Below, piece by piece: positions 35,110-44,729 of a DNA stretch of 64,000 bases. Within the stretch, counting starts at the first letter, position 1, and the number at the start of each line of letters is the position of its first letter. Source of the DNA: a virus. Both the position numbers and the translations under genes were made by a program. The notes beneath the pieces were generated by a model, which saw only the letters and a list, made by a program, of their open reading frames with translations, was not told the DNA's origin and made no database searches. The stretch covers positions 1 to 64,000 of IMG/VR virus record IMGVR_UViG_3300021197_000485; one strand, given 5' to 3'.

Positions 35110-35325
35110 ATGAATAAAAATAAACTAAATAAGTTAAATGATTTTCTACTAGATTCATTATTAATGGATTTAAATGACCCGCAGAAATGTACTCCGGGTT
35201 TGTATCAAGTTATTCGGGGATACCTGAATGATAACATTGAGTTATTAGATAGCATTCCTAAGGAAGCATTAGACTCTTTAGAAGCTAAGTTATCTGATAA
35301 CGTCCCTTTTAAATTTGGAGGATAA
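35110..35325 (+). CDS. Probable small terminase subunit, T7 gp18-like (71 aa)
   Basis: ATG 35110 follows TAGGATAATTT. The pattern LLDSLLMDLNDPQKCTPGLYQVIRGYLNDNIELL resembles small terminase proteins of podoviruses, and it comes after the fibre and before the large terminase as in T7 (gp17-gp18-gp19). T7 gp18 is 89 aa. It would recognise phage DNA for packaging. Six very basic genes separate it from the large subunit. Confidence 0.7.
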   Translation: MNKNKLNKLNDFLLDSLLMDLNDPQKCTPGLYQVIRGYLNDNIELLDSIPKEALDSLEAKLSDNVPFKFGG

Positions 35326-35329
35326 GAAC

Positions 35330-35446
35330 ATGAAGAAGGCAAAGAAGACTAATCGTAAGGCTGCAAAGATGAACTCAAAGTCAAAGAATCCTAAGAAGAA
35401 TGCTAAGCCTAAGGCAGGTATGAAGAAGACAATGGGTGGGTATTAA
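35330..35446 (+). CDS. Lysine-rich micro-protein 1 (38 aa)
   Basis: ATG 35330 lies just after the small terminase stop (GGAGGATAAGAAC). About 40% Lys plus Asn, ending MKKTMGGY. Too short for a domain. It is the first of six basic genes with tight spacing; its stop overlaps the next ATG (TAATG). Likely a DNA- or capsid-interacting protein, inferred from charge. Confidence 0.6.
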   Translation: MKKAKKTNRKAAKMNSKSKNPKKNAKPKAGMKKTMGGY

Positions 35447-35583
35447 TGGCTAAGAAAAAGAAAGCCTTTAAGAAACATACAATGTATTCTAAAGCGGGTA
35501 AAAGCAAAACGGCTAATACATATGCTGAACACCTAGCTCTTAAGAAAAAAGGATGGGGACATAAGAAACCAGCAAAGAAGTAG
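35446..35583 (+). CDS. Lysine-rich micro-protein 2 (45 aa)
   Basis: ATG 35446 overlaps the previous stop. Strongly basic (MAKKKKAFKKHTMYSK..., ends WGHKKPAKK). Contains TANTYAEHLALKKKGWG. No recognised family. Confidence 0.6.
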   Translation: MAKKKKAFKKHTMYSKAGKSKTANTYAEHLALKKKGWGHKKPAKK

Positions 35584-35592
35584 GGGGTTAAA

Positions 35593-35883
35593 ATGGCTAA
35601 GAGAAAGAGTTCATCTAAAGGAAAGAAGAGTAAGAGTAAAGGCGCTATGAAGGGGTGTAATATTGGGAATGGGTGTAAGAGTAAAAAGGGTGGTCTGACT
35701 GCTAAGGGCAGAAGAATGATTAACCGGAAGACTGGATCTAAACTCAAAGCCCCTCAACCGGGTGGTGGCGCTCGCAAGAAAAGTTACTGTGCTCGTTCTC
35801 TTGGGCAGATGAAGAAATTTCCTAAGGCAGCTAAGAACCCTAACAGTCGTTTACGAAAAGCTCGTAGAAGATGGAAGTGTTAA
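35593..35883 (+). CDS. Basic protein with GGLTAKGRRMINRKTGS motif (96 aa)
   Basis: ATG 35593 follows TAGGGGGTTAAA. A Lys/Ser-rich start precedes a motif (GGLTAKGRRMINRKTGSKLKAP) that I recall from a small phage-associated family (DUF6321-like), followed by KKSYCARSLGQMKKFPKAAKNPNSRLRKARRRW. Family function unknown; found in marine phages and large viruses. The protein is suited to bind nucleic acid. Confidence 0.65.
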   Translation: MAKRKSSSKGKKSKSKGAMKGCNIGNGCKSKKGGLTAKGRRMINRKTGSKLKAPQPGGGARKKSYCARSLGQMKKFPKAAKNPNSRLRKARRRWKC

Positions 35884-35885
35884 TC

Positions 35886-36041
35886 ATGGCTAAAAAGAAA
35901 AAAGCAAAACGAGATGCATGTTACCATAAGGTAAAGAGTAGGTATACTAAATGGCCTTCTGCTTATGCTTCCGGTGCGTTAGTTAAATGCCGTAAGGTTG
36001 GAGCTAAAAACTGGGGTAATAAATCAAGGAAGAAAAAGTAA
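35886..36041 (+). CDS. Basic micro-protein with CYHKVKSRY motif (51 aa)
   Basis: ATG 35886, two bases after the previous stop. Core: DACYHKVKSRYTKWPSAYASGALVKC, then RKVGAKNWG, a compact motif I recall in many phage and environmental proteins, with two cysteines. Stop overlaps the next ATG by one base. Function unknown. Confidence 0.65.
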   Translation: MAKKKKAKRDACYHKVKSRYTKWPSAYASGALVKCRKVGAKNWGNKSRKKK

Positions 36042-36265
36042 TGGCTAAAAAGAAAGAAGGATTAAAAAAGTGGTTTAGCCGTAACGATGGTAAGGGCTGG
36101 ATTGATTGTAAGACAGGTAAGCCTTGTGGCCGAAAGTCAGCTAAGGGTAAAAGTAAGAGACCGTACCCAGCATGCCGTCCTACAAAAGCTCAATGTAACT
36201 CTTCAGCCAAACAAAAAAAGGGACCAAAGCGTATTAGCTGGAAAAAGAAAAAGGGGAAAAAGTAA
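36041..36265 (+). CDS. DUF5872-like basic protein (74 aa)
   Basis: ATG 36041 overlaps the previous stop (TAATG). Pattern LKKWFSRNDGKGWIDCKTG, then KPCGRKS and RPYPACRPTKAQC, matches what I remember as DUF5872, with four cysteines that could bind a metal. Very Lys-rich C-terminus. Function unknown. Confidence 0.7.
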   Translation: MAKKKEGLKKWFSRNDGKGWIDCKTGKPCGRKSAKGKSKRPYPACRPTKAQCNSSAKQKKGPKRISWKKKKGKK

Positions 36266-36384
36266 TGGCATATAAAAAGTTTAAATGTGCGTGCGGAACT
36301 ACTCAGAGTAGAACTAATAAACATGCCGTTAAGTTTGTTAATAAACCCACTAAAATGGTACACATGAAGAGAGGGAAAAAGTAA
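36265..36384 (+). CDS. Basic micro-protein with CxC motif (39 aa)
   Basis: ATG 36265 in a TAATG overlap. Begins MAYKKFKCACGTTQSRTNKH and ends HMKRGKK. Two near-adjacent cysteines. Last of the six basic genes, 3 nt before the large terminase start. Confidence 0.6.
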   Translation: MAYKKFKCACGTTQSRTNKHAVKFVNKPTKMVHMKRGKK

Positions 36385-36387
36385 ATA

Positions 36388-38082
36388 ATGAATATTCCTC
36401 AAGAAATGGTAGATGATTTTCGTAATCATTTATGGGCGTGTTTTAAGTATCTAGGTTTAGGAGATCCAACAGCCGCACAGTATGCAATGGCTGATGCTCT
36501 TCAGAATGGCCCAGTTGACATGCAGCTCCAAGCAGGGAGAGGGTTTGGTAAGTCGGTTATTACAGCCTGCTTAGCTTCATGGTTCCTGTTACAAGATGCA
36601 AATACTACTATCATGGTAGTTTCTGCAACAGGTAACAAGGCAACTGAATTTATCTCCATGACCCGTAAGATTTTAGACTTAGTCCCCTACTGTGAACATC
36701 TTCGACCGGGAGATCATACTACAGATAATGCATTTGCATTTAATGTTGAGGCTAGGACTAAGATTGGGCAGGACAAATCTTGTTATGCTCGTGGTATTAC
36801 TTCACAGATTACTGGTTCGCACGCAGACTATGTAATTGGGGATGATATTGAGATTGAAGGAAACTGTGAAACTGCTAATGCTAGAAATAAATTAATGAAC
36901 AAGGTTGCAGAGTTTGAGCAGATTAGAAATGTAGGTGGTAGAGTTATATTTTTAGGTACACCACAAATTAAAGACTCTATTTATAATCAGTTAAAGTCGG
37001 GCTATAAAGTAACAAAGTTTCCTGCGGTTATACCGGATAAAACTAACCCAACAGAATGTGAAGATGTTAATGAGTGGGTGTTAGGTTTGTCAGGAGATAC
37101 CGGTGAACCCACACAACCAGAAAGATTTCCCATGGAAGTTCTTATGGAACGTATGGCTAAGATCGGTCCTAAGTTATTTGCACTCCACTATAAACTTGAT
37201 ACCTCATTAGCGGACTTTGAGAAGTTCCCATTACGTCTTGCTGATTTAATTGTTATTGATGTAAATCCAGAAGTGTGTCCTGAGAAAATTGTATGGTCTT
37301 CTTCAAAACCTATGAGGGGAGTACCTTTGTTTGGTTTATCGGGAGATTTAATCTACGAACCTATGTGGGTATCAGATAATTATATCCCTTATGTACAGAG
37401 AGTAATGTACGTCGATCCCTCGGGAAGAGGTGAGGATGAAACTGCTGTCTGTGTTGCCTCGTTTGCCAATGGGTATGTATTTATTCATGAAGTAATTGGA
37501 TATTCGGGTGGGTATGAAAAGGGAATACTAAAGAAAATAGCTAGACTAGCCTACGATTATCAAGTAAATGTAATAAGGGTTGAAAGTAACTTCGGGGATG
37601 CAATGTTTTGTCAGCTATTAGCCCCTGTTGTGTATGATATATGTGGTCAAGTAGCGATTGAAGACTATAGGGTCAGTGGTCGCAAGGAAGCTAGAATAAT
37701 TTCTGCTCTAGAACCTGTTATGTCTAGCCATAGACTGGTCTTTGACCGAAAGGCTATTTGTCAAGAAGAAACACAAAAGCAAATTACTAGAATATTCGAC
37801 AAAAGAGGTGCTTTACCCAAGGATGATAGGGTAGATGTACTCTCGGCAGCGGTTTCCCACTGGGAAGACATGCTTTCGGCAGATGTAGACTCTATTATCC
37901 AACACAATCGAGAGCAAGAACGAGTAGATTTAGTAAAAACTTGGATGGATGATGACCGAAGGATGGGCTTGTGGGGCAATAGGCTGTCTGGAGCATGCAT
38001 TCTCACATCTAAGGAGCCTCCTCCTGACCCTAATAAACAACGATGGGGAGCAGGAAGGCGACAGAACAGGAAGTGGTCCTAG
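36388..38082 (+). CDS. Large terminase subunit, T7 gp19-like (564 aa)
   Basis: ATG 36388 follows GAGAGGGAAAAAGTAAATA. The ATPase has Walker A AGRGFGKS (K55) and Walker B YVIGDDIE (D152/D153), and the nuclease domain has MYVDPSGRGEDET (D343) and a late DDRVDVLSAA. Length matches T7 gp19 (586 aa). It pumps DNA into the head and cuts concatemers. Confidence 0.95.
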   Translation: MNIPQEMVDDFRNHLWACFKYLGLGDPTAAQYAMADALQNGPVDMQLQAGRGFGKSVITACLASWFLLQDANTTIMVVSATGNKATEFISMTRKILDLVPYCEHLRPGDHTTDNAFAFNVEARTKIGQDKSCYARGITSQITGSHADYVIGDDIEIEGNCETANARNKLMNKVAEFEQIRNVGGRVIFLGTPQIKDSIYNQLKSGYKVTKFPAVIPDKTNPTECEDVNEWVLGLSGDTGEPTQPERFPMEVLMERMAKIGPKLFALHYKLDTSLADFEKFPLRLADLIVIDVNPEVCPEKIVWSSSKPMRGVPLFGLSGDLIYEPMWVSDNYIPYVQRVMYVDPSGRGEDETAVCVASFANGYVFIHEVIGYSGGYEKGILKKIARLAYDYQVNVIRVESNFGDAMFCQLLAPVVYDICGQVAIEDYRVSGRKEARIISALEPVMSSHRLVFDRKAICQEETQKQITRIFDKRGALPKDDRVDVLSAAVSHWEDMLSADVDSIIQHNREQERVDLVKTWMDDDRRMGLWGNRLSGACILTSKEPPPDPNKQRWGAGRRQNRKWS

Positions 38083-38095
38083 GAAGCACTAGGAT

Positions 38096-38120
38096 GGCGT
38101 CTAAGGGCGTTTTATTTTTA
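38096..38120 (+). terminator. Weak hairpin plus T-rich tract after large terminase
   Basis: GGCGTC (38096-38101) can pair with GGCGTT (38106-38111) using wobbles around TAAG, followed by TTTATTTTTA. The stem is weak, but the position after the terminase and before the ejection block suggests a terminator. A small GCTC-ATAA-GAGC hairpin lies a little downstream, near 38153-38164. Confidence 0.45.
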
Positions 38121-38180
38121 CTACAGTAGGGTACTTTGGTTACCTATTAACGGCTCATAAGAGCTATAAGGAGGCTTGTA

Positions 38181-38999
38181 ATGCCAGCATTATGGATAGG
38201 ACTAGCCAGCGGAGCTATGGGAATTTTTTCCGGTATGCAACAAGCTGAAGCTGGGGCTGAAAGCGCTGCATGGCAACAGTGGGAGCTCCAGCACGCAGCT
38301 GCTAATAGGAGAGCCGAGTGGGAGCATACTGAGTTTGTACGAGAAGGGAAAATTAGAGCCCAGAATCGAATGGTTGCTAAGGAAAATGCCTTAAAGTGGT
38401 TAAAGAATAGAAATGTAGCTGATGCGGCTAATAAGAATAGGGCTGAAGAAGAGTTCTTTATTAGGTATAATTATGATAGGGAGTTATCTAACATCTCTAA
38501 TCAAGTACGTCAAACTAACTCCGCTATTCTTGAGAATTTTAACAAGCGTAATATTAATATGCGAAGTGCAACCTCCAAACGATTAGTAAATATGGCGTTA
38601 GAGAACGCTAATGATTTAATTATTGATGCTAGATATAACAAAGAACTTAAGATGGAGTCTGCTGCCAGAAAACAAGCAGCAGCTTTAGCTAGTCGAGACT
38701 TTGGGTATAAAAACCACACTACATTTATTCCGGGGTTATACCTAGAGAATCCTATCATGTCTCCAGAACAAGCTTATGACTCTACTTACTCCACGGGAAT
38801 GACTTCAGCTCTTATGGGCGGGGTTTCTTCTGGACTTCAGGGCGCGTTACTCGGTGCTCAAATTGGTTCTATGAATGCAGGGGCTGGAGAAATAGCCGGG
38901 CAAATTGAAGGAGATCCTTGGGGATTAAATGCAATAGCTTCGGAATCTACATGGGCAGCTAATGTAAATACAGCAATGGGGGCAACCTATGGACAGTAA
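38181..38999 (+). CDS. Internal virion protein, T7 gp14-like (272 aa)
   Basis: ATG 38181 follows AAGGAGGCTTGTA. A hydrophobic Gly/Ala N-terminus (ALWIGLASGAMGIFSGMQQA) precedes a long coiled coil (residues about 30-170), and hydrophobic Gly-rich stretches appear near 205-240 (ALMGGVSSGLQGALLGAQIG). This fits gp14-type ejection proteins, which form a channel in the outer membrane. T7 gp14 is 196 aa. Confidence 0.75.
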   Translation: MPALWIGLASGAMGIFSGMQQAEAGAESAAWQQWELQHAAANRRAEWEHTEFVREGKIRAQNRMVAKENALKWLKNRNVADAANKNRAEEEFFIRYNYDRELSNISNQVRQTNSAILENFNKRNINMRSATSKRLVNMALENANDLIIDARYNKELKMESAARKQAAALASRDFGYKNHTTFIPGLYLENPIMSPEQAYDSTYSTGMTSALMGGVSSGLQGALLGAQIGSMNAGAGEIAGQIEGDPWGLNAIASESTWAANVNTAMGATYGQ

Positions 39000-40017
39000 T
39001 AGTATTGAAGTATTAAAAAACCTTGCTGGTGTACAAGAAGAATTGCCAACTATGGATGAACGGGATGTTATAGGTGACTTAGAGATTTTACGATTAGATG
39101 ATTGGGACAAGAATACCTCATCTAACTTAAAGCCAGATAGACGATTAGCGGTATTTCAAAATGAGATTGAGTCTAACTTTCGTCACACCCCTAAGTCTAC
39201 TCCTCGTTTTTGGGAGATGAAAGAAAAGCTTTATGCAAATGCTGGAATGAATGGTAAAGAAACAATTACAAAAACCATTCAACGAAAGTTGGATATGCTT
39301 CCAACAATTGATGAGAAGTTAAACTACGCGGCTGATAACGCAAGAACTTGGCCGACTTATGTCAGTCAACAGCAGCTCTTACCTACATTAATTAAACAGC
39401 AAGAAAAGAAGTCTAAGCTTTTGTTTGACTCTCGTTTAAACTCTACCCTTAGTTTTCAAAACATGATTAATAAATTATCGGAAGATCAGGTTTATTTAGA
39501 TCCTGAAATTTCATTAGAGAGTCATGGCGAAGATTTAGTAGAAACATTTCTTTATGGGTATGATGCGTCTGTTAGTTCTAATGGTAGGTTTCAAATTCCA
39601 CTAGAAGGAGCTAACACAGATGTCTGGGCATTGCCTCCGTCTGACTCTTCTGTCATGGAAAGGTTAATAGCAGTTAGTGATCTTCAACCACTTACTCACA
39701 AATTAAAACCCCTTCTTCAAGCAAGTCGAGACAAGGCTCAAGAAGAAGCAAACCTAGTTAGTTTATCTAAGTTTAACCGATTAACAGAACTCCCAAAAGA
39801 ATTTCAAATTCCCACCTTGGTTGATGGAGCGTTACTTTCAGACGATCCTGAATTTTCCACACAAGAAGCTGTTGGTAGAATTATGAAAAAGAATATCAAT
39901 GCCGGAAAGTATAATTCACCTCAGGCTTATGCTAGAGATTACTTTAAAATCATGACCGAGATTACAGGGTATGTTGAATCAAAGGGAAACACTCAAGAAG
40001 GAGACTATCGTGGCTGA
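38989..40017 (+). CDS. Ejection-block protein, unknown (342 aa)
   Basis: ATG 38989 overlaps the previous gene by 11 nt (CCTATGGACAGTAATAG). Soluble, mostly helical and acidic at the start. No known motif. As it sits between the gp14-like protein and larger proteins, it is probably an internal virion protein. Confidence 0.65.
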   Translation: MDSNSIEVLKNLAGVQEELPTMDERDVIGDLEILRLDDWDKNTSSNLKPDRRLAVFQNEIESNFRHTPKSTPRFWEMKEKLYANAGMNGKETITKTIQRKLDMLPTIDEKLNYAADNARTWPTYVSQQQLLPTLIKQQEKKSKLLFDSRLNSTLSFQNMINKLSEDQVYLDPEISLESHGEDLVETFLYGYDASVSSNGRFQIPLEGANTDVWALPPSDSSVMERLIAVSDLQPLTHKLKPLLQASRDKAQEEANLVSLSKFNRLTELPKEFQIPTLVDGALLSDDPEFSTQEAVGRIMKKNINAGKYNSPQAYARDYFKIMTEITGYVESKGNTQEGDYRG

Positions 40018-40372
40018 TGGAATGATAACTGGACCCGTTGGAAATACACCGGAGGGATTGCCGGGATATGCGTATGGTGGAGGAGCAGACTATGGTCAAA
40101 TGCGTATTGTAAATTTCAATACAAGAGCTATCCAAAACTACTACAAGGGTCTTAGTTCTTTTTGGGGAAATACAAACAAGAGTTTTAATAGCATGTTAGG
40201 TACATATCACGCATGGGAAAAATGGAAGTTTGGGGAGGAGCAGGAAATTTTAAAGTACACAATGAATTTAATGAATTCTAACCCAGTGCTTGCAAATGAG
40301 ATGCTTACAAAAACAGAACGGGACAATATAAAAAACCTCTTTGCTAATAGAATGAAAGGGCTTGGGATATGA
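40010..40372 (+). CDS. Small ejection-block protein (120 aa)
   Basis: GTG 40010 has an excellent site (GAAGGAGACTATC) and is preferred to an upstream in-frame ATG at 39971. Starts VADGMITGPVGNTPEG with a Gly-rich region, then helical. No family recognised. Overlaps both neighbours. Confidence 0.6.
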   Translation: MADGMITGPVGNTPEGLPGYAYGGGADYGQMRIVNFNTRAIQNYYKGLSSFWGNTNKSFNSMLGTYHAWEKWKFGEEQEILKYTMNLMNSNPVLANEMLTKTERDNIKNLFANRMKGLGI

Positions 40373-43300
40373 CTATTAGAATGGATTCTTCAGACTACTT
40401 TAAAAACCTAATAGATTCATTAGGAAATCCATACTCTCAATCATCTGAAAATATGGATCATCCCTTGAGTCCGCCTCAATCAGAAATGTTTACAAGATCT
40501 CCAGAGATTAGATCTGATGCTATTGTTAGTATCTCTAATAAGGTAAATACTCCTTTACTTTCGCAGTATATGGACTTAGCAAACAAGGGAGACGTTGCTA
40601 GACCTGCACCATTTGATTGGGGCTCGGGAACTCCAGAATATGTTTCTGAGGTTTTAGCAGAGTCTATGCCTTCAAACAGTCTTCCGTATTTTAATGAGGG
40701 TGCTAAGGCTCAACGAAGGTCAACGGTTAATGTAGATGGGACAATGCTATCTCCAGATGGTGCAGCATTACCTGATATACCTATTAATCAAATGAAAAAC
40801 ATTGATGAACTACAGGCAGACCCAGTTTTTAATTGGACCAACAGAGCCACAGATCCTACTCCTGACTATTTACTTAACGAAGAAGAACTTAAAGCTGTAG
40901 ATATTATTCAACAGTTAGCTTCTCATTCTAGATCAAAGGAATTAAGAACATTTTGGGATGAGTTAGAGTTAGAACGACTAGATCAACTTTCTTCCTTTCC
41001 CGAAGCTGGTGAATCTAGTATGATTACTCAAGCTAGAAGAGATCCTGCTATGTTCGGTTTAGAAATGAAAAAGAAAATTAAATCGTTTACCTACCGTATT
41101 CTAGCAAGTATGGATTATCAACAACCACAGTGGTTTAATACAAATTTATTAGACCCCGGAGCAGTTGAGCAAGGGTCTATGAATGTGTATAGAGATACAC
41201 CTAGTTTTAATGCACTTATTACCTTAACGGGTTTTAATCTTTCGTATGAAGATTCTAAAGACCCTAAGTTAGTTATGGAAGCAGTAGATGATTTTGTTGA
41301 GGATGTTTTTCAAGAAACAGGGCATAGGCAAAACATTATAAGAGGCTTAGCTTTAGGTCGACCTATTCATGACATGGAAGGAAACTATGACTTTATGTCT
41401 TTAGTTCCTGAGAATCCTCTAAAGGAATTAAAGGTGTATGATCCAGAAACTAAAACATTTAATTTAATGGAAGTTTCTGAGGCTTTAGCTGATCCAAAGT
41501 TCCAAGCAAGAGTTGAACAATATCAGCAGGATATAAAGGAAAGAGATAGAATTCATACACATCTATCAAGGCGTCATGAGTTTGGACCACCACGTTATGA
41601 TGTAACAGAAACATGGGGACAATCTCTTCAACGGGTTTTAAAACGTCGTTACGAGAAGAGTGGCATTGGTGCTCAAGCAAATGTTCCTTGGGGAGGAGAA
41701 ACTCAAGTATTAACTAGATTAGCAACTGGCGAAGAGCATAGTAAGAGTTTAGATCGTAGAGGAGAGGCGATAAATTATTCTAAGGCTGCTGAATTTATAG
41801 GTGAATCTAGGGGACCCGAGCGAAACCCAATACCACGTTTTCCTGATATTATAAGAGACTATCCTAATACCTTTATGGAAGATGGTTTAATAGATTATTC
41901 ATATGCTCCAATGAGTGCAGCTTATCAACCACCCATTATGGATAAGTGGGGATGGTGGATACAACCTCCTAGTGATAGAGCCAATGCCGCCGCCTTAGCT
42001 TTAATGTTTCCAATTCGTGAGAAGTTAGAGCATAAAGTAAAAAGAGAAGAATTAAGAATGAACGATTTAACAACTTATTTAGCAAGAGATATTAATGCTG
42101 AAATAGCAGAAACCCCAAACATTAGTAATGCTGAAATGATTCAACTTCACACAGAAAAAGCTTCGCATATAGATTTTGTAATATCTGATTACATTAAGAA
42201 GGCAGAAGAAGGTGCCGATGTTTTTTATGTAGCCAAACCTTTTATTGATGCGGGGATACTTGATAACTCTGTTACAAAAGAAAACTACATCCCAGCTTTA
42301 AAAGCATTCCAAGAAAAACTTAAGCAGGTAATTGAAGAAAATTCTGTGATTTACAGCGAGCTTACTAGCCCTCTTAAGACTTACGATGGATTGATGTTAG
42401 CGGCTATGAATGAAGGATTAGGAACATCTTTTGTAACTCCTAATCAAGTTAATGAATTAGTATTTGCCGCAGTATTGGATAAGGATAAGTTCAGTCGAGG
42501 CGAACGTTTAAATATTTTACGCACTTGGAACATGGCTCATACAACATTTGTTAAACAACTGGAAGACCAGAATGCAGATGTGGGGCTTTCAATGGTAAGC
42601 CCTGAATCGTGGAACAATGGTTTATCTCTAACTAAAAGCGGAGCTATTTGGGGTGCGGGAGGAATATCTTCTAATGAGTCATTTAGAAAAAAGTATTATG
42701 AAAATGATCAACAAGCAATCCTGTTACATAACATATATCAAAAGACATTTACTGATAACTACCTAGCCGAACATAGAGCTCTTTTACCTAATGTAGATGA
42801 TAAGGATATAGCTATACCGCAGTTAGATTTCACAAAACCAATTGACTACAGTACTCTCAGTCCTGTAGCCTTACAGTCTACTACGTCTACTTGGGTTAGA
42901 ATGCTTATAGAAAATCCAATGGTAGAGGGAGTTCCAAACGAAATTGTAAACTGGACTAACTATGTAGATACGGGTCTTGCTTTTGGAAATGATCCTAGCT
43001 CATTTCAAGGTGAGGGGGGTGATGCAAGGCGAGATCATTTTAATAAAGCAGTATTAATGGTAACATACTTTGCTAATAATTTAAGAGAAAATACAAACGT
43101 TCGTACAATTGCTTCTGATTTTGGGTTTACTAAACAAGAATTAATTGCCGCTGATTTAGTTCACACACTTGCAAGGGCTAACGATCCAAGGCTTAATGTT
43201 AATGAAATAGACATAACTTTAGATTTTGGTAGAACCACAGATAAAGTTACTTCTATTCAAGACCAAACTCGACAGCTTTATAAAGTACTTGCTCGTGTTT

Positions 43301-44685
43301 ATGCTGGGGATCCAACATATGATAGAGAGATCGGGAATTATTTTGATGGTGTTCCAACAGCACTAACTAATATTCCATGGGGTTGGCAAGATAATATTGA
43401 TCAGATATTAGAGGTCGACACAGATGGAGATAGTGTCTATAGTAGTTTGGCAGGAAAATTTAGAGATGTTAATATTCGAATGTATGATGATGAAGAATCG
43501 GCTAAACAAGGGATTGCACATTTAGTAGGAACTTCCCCGGCTAAATTAACAAATGAATCATCTCCACTGTGGTATTTTATTGACAAGGAAAAATGGGATG
43601 ACGAATTCAGTGATAGCGTAGATGGAATGAACTTAGCAGCCATGTCTATTATAAAGTTATATGGTTTAGACTCTCGTTTAAGAGAACGAATGGGAATGGC
43701 TTTATATGCTTCCGCAACAGAAATGCAAACACAAACTATGCATGGTCTTGTAGGAATAGCTAAGGCTACTACTATTGAAACCGAAGATGTTCAAATTGTA
43801 GGAGTTGATCAGGATACAAACCAACCCTTAGTTACAAGTCGTCAACTTCCGTTACCTGTAGTAAAAAGAGGTATGGATAATGTCCATGCTGGTATGAGTA
43901 CTCCAGAAGCAATTGGATATGAATGGAATGCAGACACCCCTGAAAATGGTATGTTAGGATGGATAACGTTATTAGATCCAAACGAAAAAAGTGGTAGTTG
44001 GTTTATGAAGGGCTTAAGAGAAAACTTTAGTTCTGATATGGCTGAGTATCAAGGAGTTATTAGTGAAATGCCGGGAGAAACTTATGACGAACGTAAGTTA
44101 AATTTCGAAGCTCTTAGAGAGAGAGCTATTAGAGAAATGTACATGAGCTATTGTTCTCCAGAAGTTATGAAAGCATATCATAATATACCAGACTCTACTA
44201 CTAAGACAGGATCACATGTTCCTTATAAAACCGATATTCATTTAGATGTTTTACGAAGAATGATGTTAGATGATGCATGGCCCTCTAGGCCATATGGAGA
44301 GGGTAGTCCCAATAAACATTTCCAAAAGGGGCTGTATGTAGATAACGACGGTAGCCAAGGAACGTTTGGTGGGGAGCTTGTTGACGGAACAACAGATACA
44401 TGGATATATCGAAAAAACGTAAAGATTCAACCCTTAACCGGTACAGAAATTATGGCTCAAAGCGGCGCAGGAGAAGCTGGCATGGGGCATGTTAAAGTAA
44501 TTAACACTGCAACTCTTGAGCAAGGCGCAGACGTTTTTGATATGCCTGTTGAAATTACTGTACCATGGATTTTATTTGGTGAGCAAAGCACAGAAGAATT
44601 TAAAAGTGAAGTTGAAAAACAAAAAACTAAGGAAAAACTTAATACTACCGTTATGGGTTCTGAATCATTTTATATGTATCAATAA
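40369..44685 (+). CDS. Large internal virion/ejection protein, possibly gp15 equivalent (1438 aa)
   Basis: ATG 40369 overlaps the previous stop by 4 nt. A 1438-aa soluble protein, mainly helical and rich in Asp, Glu and Asn, with no transmembrane segment and no catalytic motif that I can identify. In T7 the corresponding slot holds gp15 (747 aa), which forms part of the internal core and periplasmic conduit. This protein is almost double that length. Function inferred from position only. Confidence 0.65.
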   Translation: MTIRMDSSDYFKNLIDSLGNPYSQSSENMDHPLSPPQSEMFTRSPEIRSDAIVSISNKVNTPLLSQYMDLANKGDVARPAPFDWGSGTPEYVSEVLAESMPSNSLPYFNEGAKAQRRSTVNVDGTMLSPDGAALPDIPINQMKNIDELQADPVFNWTNRATDPTPDYLLNEEELKAVDIIQQLASHSRSKELRTFWDELELERLDQLSSFPEAGESSMITQARRDPAMFGLEMKKKIKSFTYRILASMDYQQPQWFNTNLLDPGAVEQGSMNVYRDTPSFNALITLTGFNLSYEDSKDPKLVMEAVDDFVEDVFQETGHRQNIIRGLALGRPIHDMEGNYDFMSLVPENPLKELKVYDPETKTFNLMEVSEALADPKFQARVEQYQQDIKERDRIHTHLSRRHEFGPPRYDVTETWGQSLQRVLKRRYEKSGIGAQANVPWGGETQVLTRLATGEEHSKSLDRRGEAINYSKAAEFIGESRGPERNPIPRFPDIIRDYPNTFMEDGLIDYSYAPMSAAYQPPIMDKWGWWIQPPSDRANAAALALMFPIREKLEHKVKREELRMNDLTTYLARDINAEIAETPNISNAEMIQLHTEKASHIDFVISDYIKKAEEGADVFYVAKPFIDAGILDNSVTKENYIPALKAFQEKLKQVIEENSVIYSELTSPLKTYDGLMLAAMNEGLGTSFVTPNQVNELVFAAVLDKDKFSRGERLNILRTWNMAHTTFVKQLEDQNADVGLSMVSPESWNNGLSLTKSGAIWGAGGISSNESFRKKYYENDQQAILLHNIYQKTFTDNYLAEHRALLPNVDDKDIAIPQLDFTKPIDYSTLSPVALQSTTSTWVRMLIENPMVEGVPNEIVNWTNYVDTGLAFGNDPSSFQGEGGDARRDHFNKAVLMVTYFANNLRENTNVRTIASDFGFTKQELIAADLVHTLARANDPRLNVNEIDITLDFGRTTDKVTSIQDQTRQLYKVLARVYAGDPTYDREIGNYFDGVPTALTNIPWGWQDNIDQILEVDTDGDSVYSSLAGKFRDVNIRMYDDEESAKQGIAHLVGTSPAKLTNESSPLWYFIDKEKWDDEFSDSVDGMNLAAMSIIKLYGLDSRLRERMGMALYASATEMQTQTMHGLVGIAKATTIETEDVQIVGVDQDTNQPLVTSRQLPLPVVKRGMDNVHAGMSTPEAIGYEWNADTPENGMLGWITLLDPNEKSGSWFMKGLRENFSSDMAEYQGVISEMPGETYDERKLNFEALRERAIREMYMSYCSPEVMKAYHNIPDSTTKTGSHVPYKTDIHLDVLRRMMLDDAWPSRPYGEGSPNKHFQKGLYVDNDGSQGTFGGELVDGTTDTWIYRKNVKIQPLTGTEIMAQSGAGEAGMGHVKVINTATLEQGADVFDMPVEITVPWILFGEQSTEEFKSEVEKQKTKEKLNTTVMGSESFYMYQ

Positions 44686-44729
44686 TAAATTTATTATAAG
44701 TTTAAACACATAAACTAAGGAGATGCTTA

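Noticed and set aside
35409-35747. 112-aa minus-strand frame, hydrophobic Leu/Phe/Pro-rich
   Set aside because: It is the complement of Lys-rich codons of the basic-protein cluster, which always reads as Leu/Phe in reverse.
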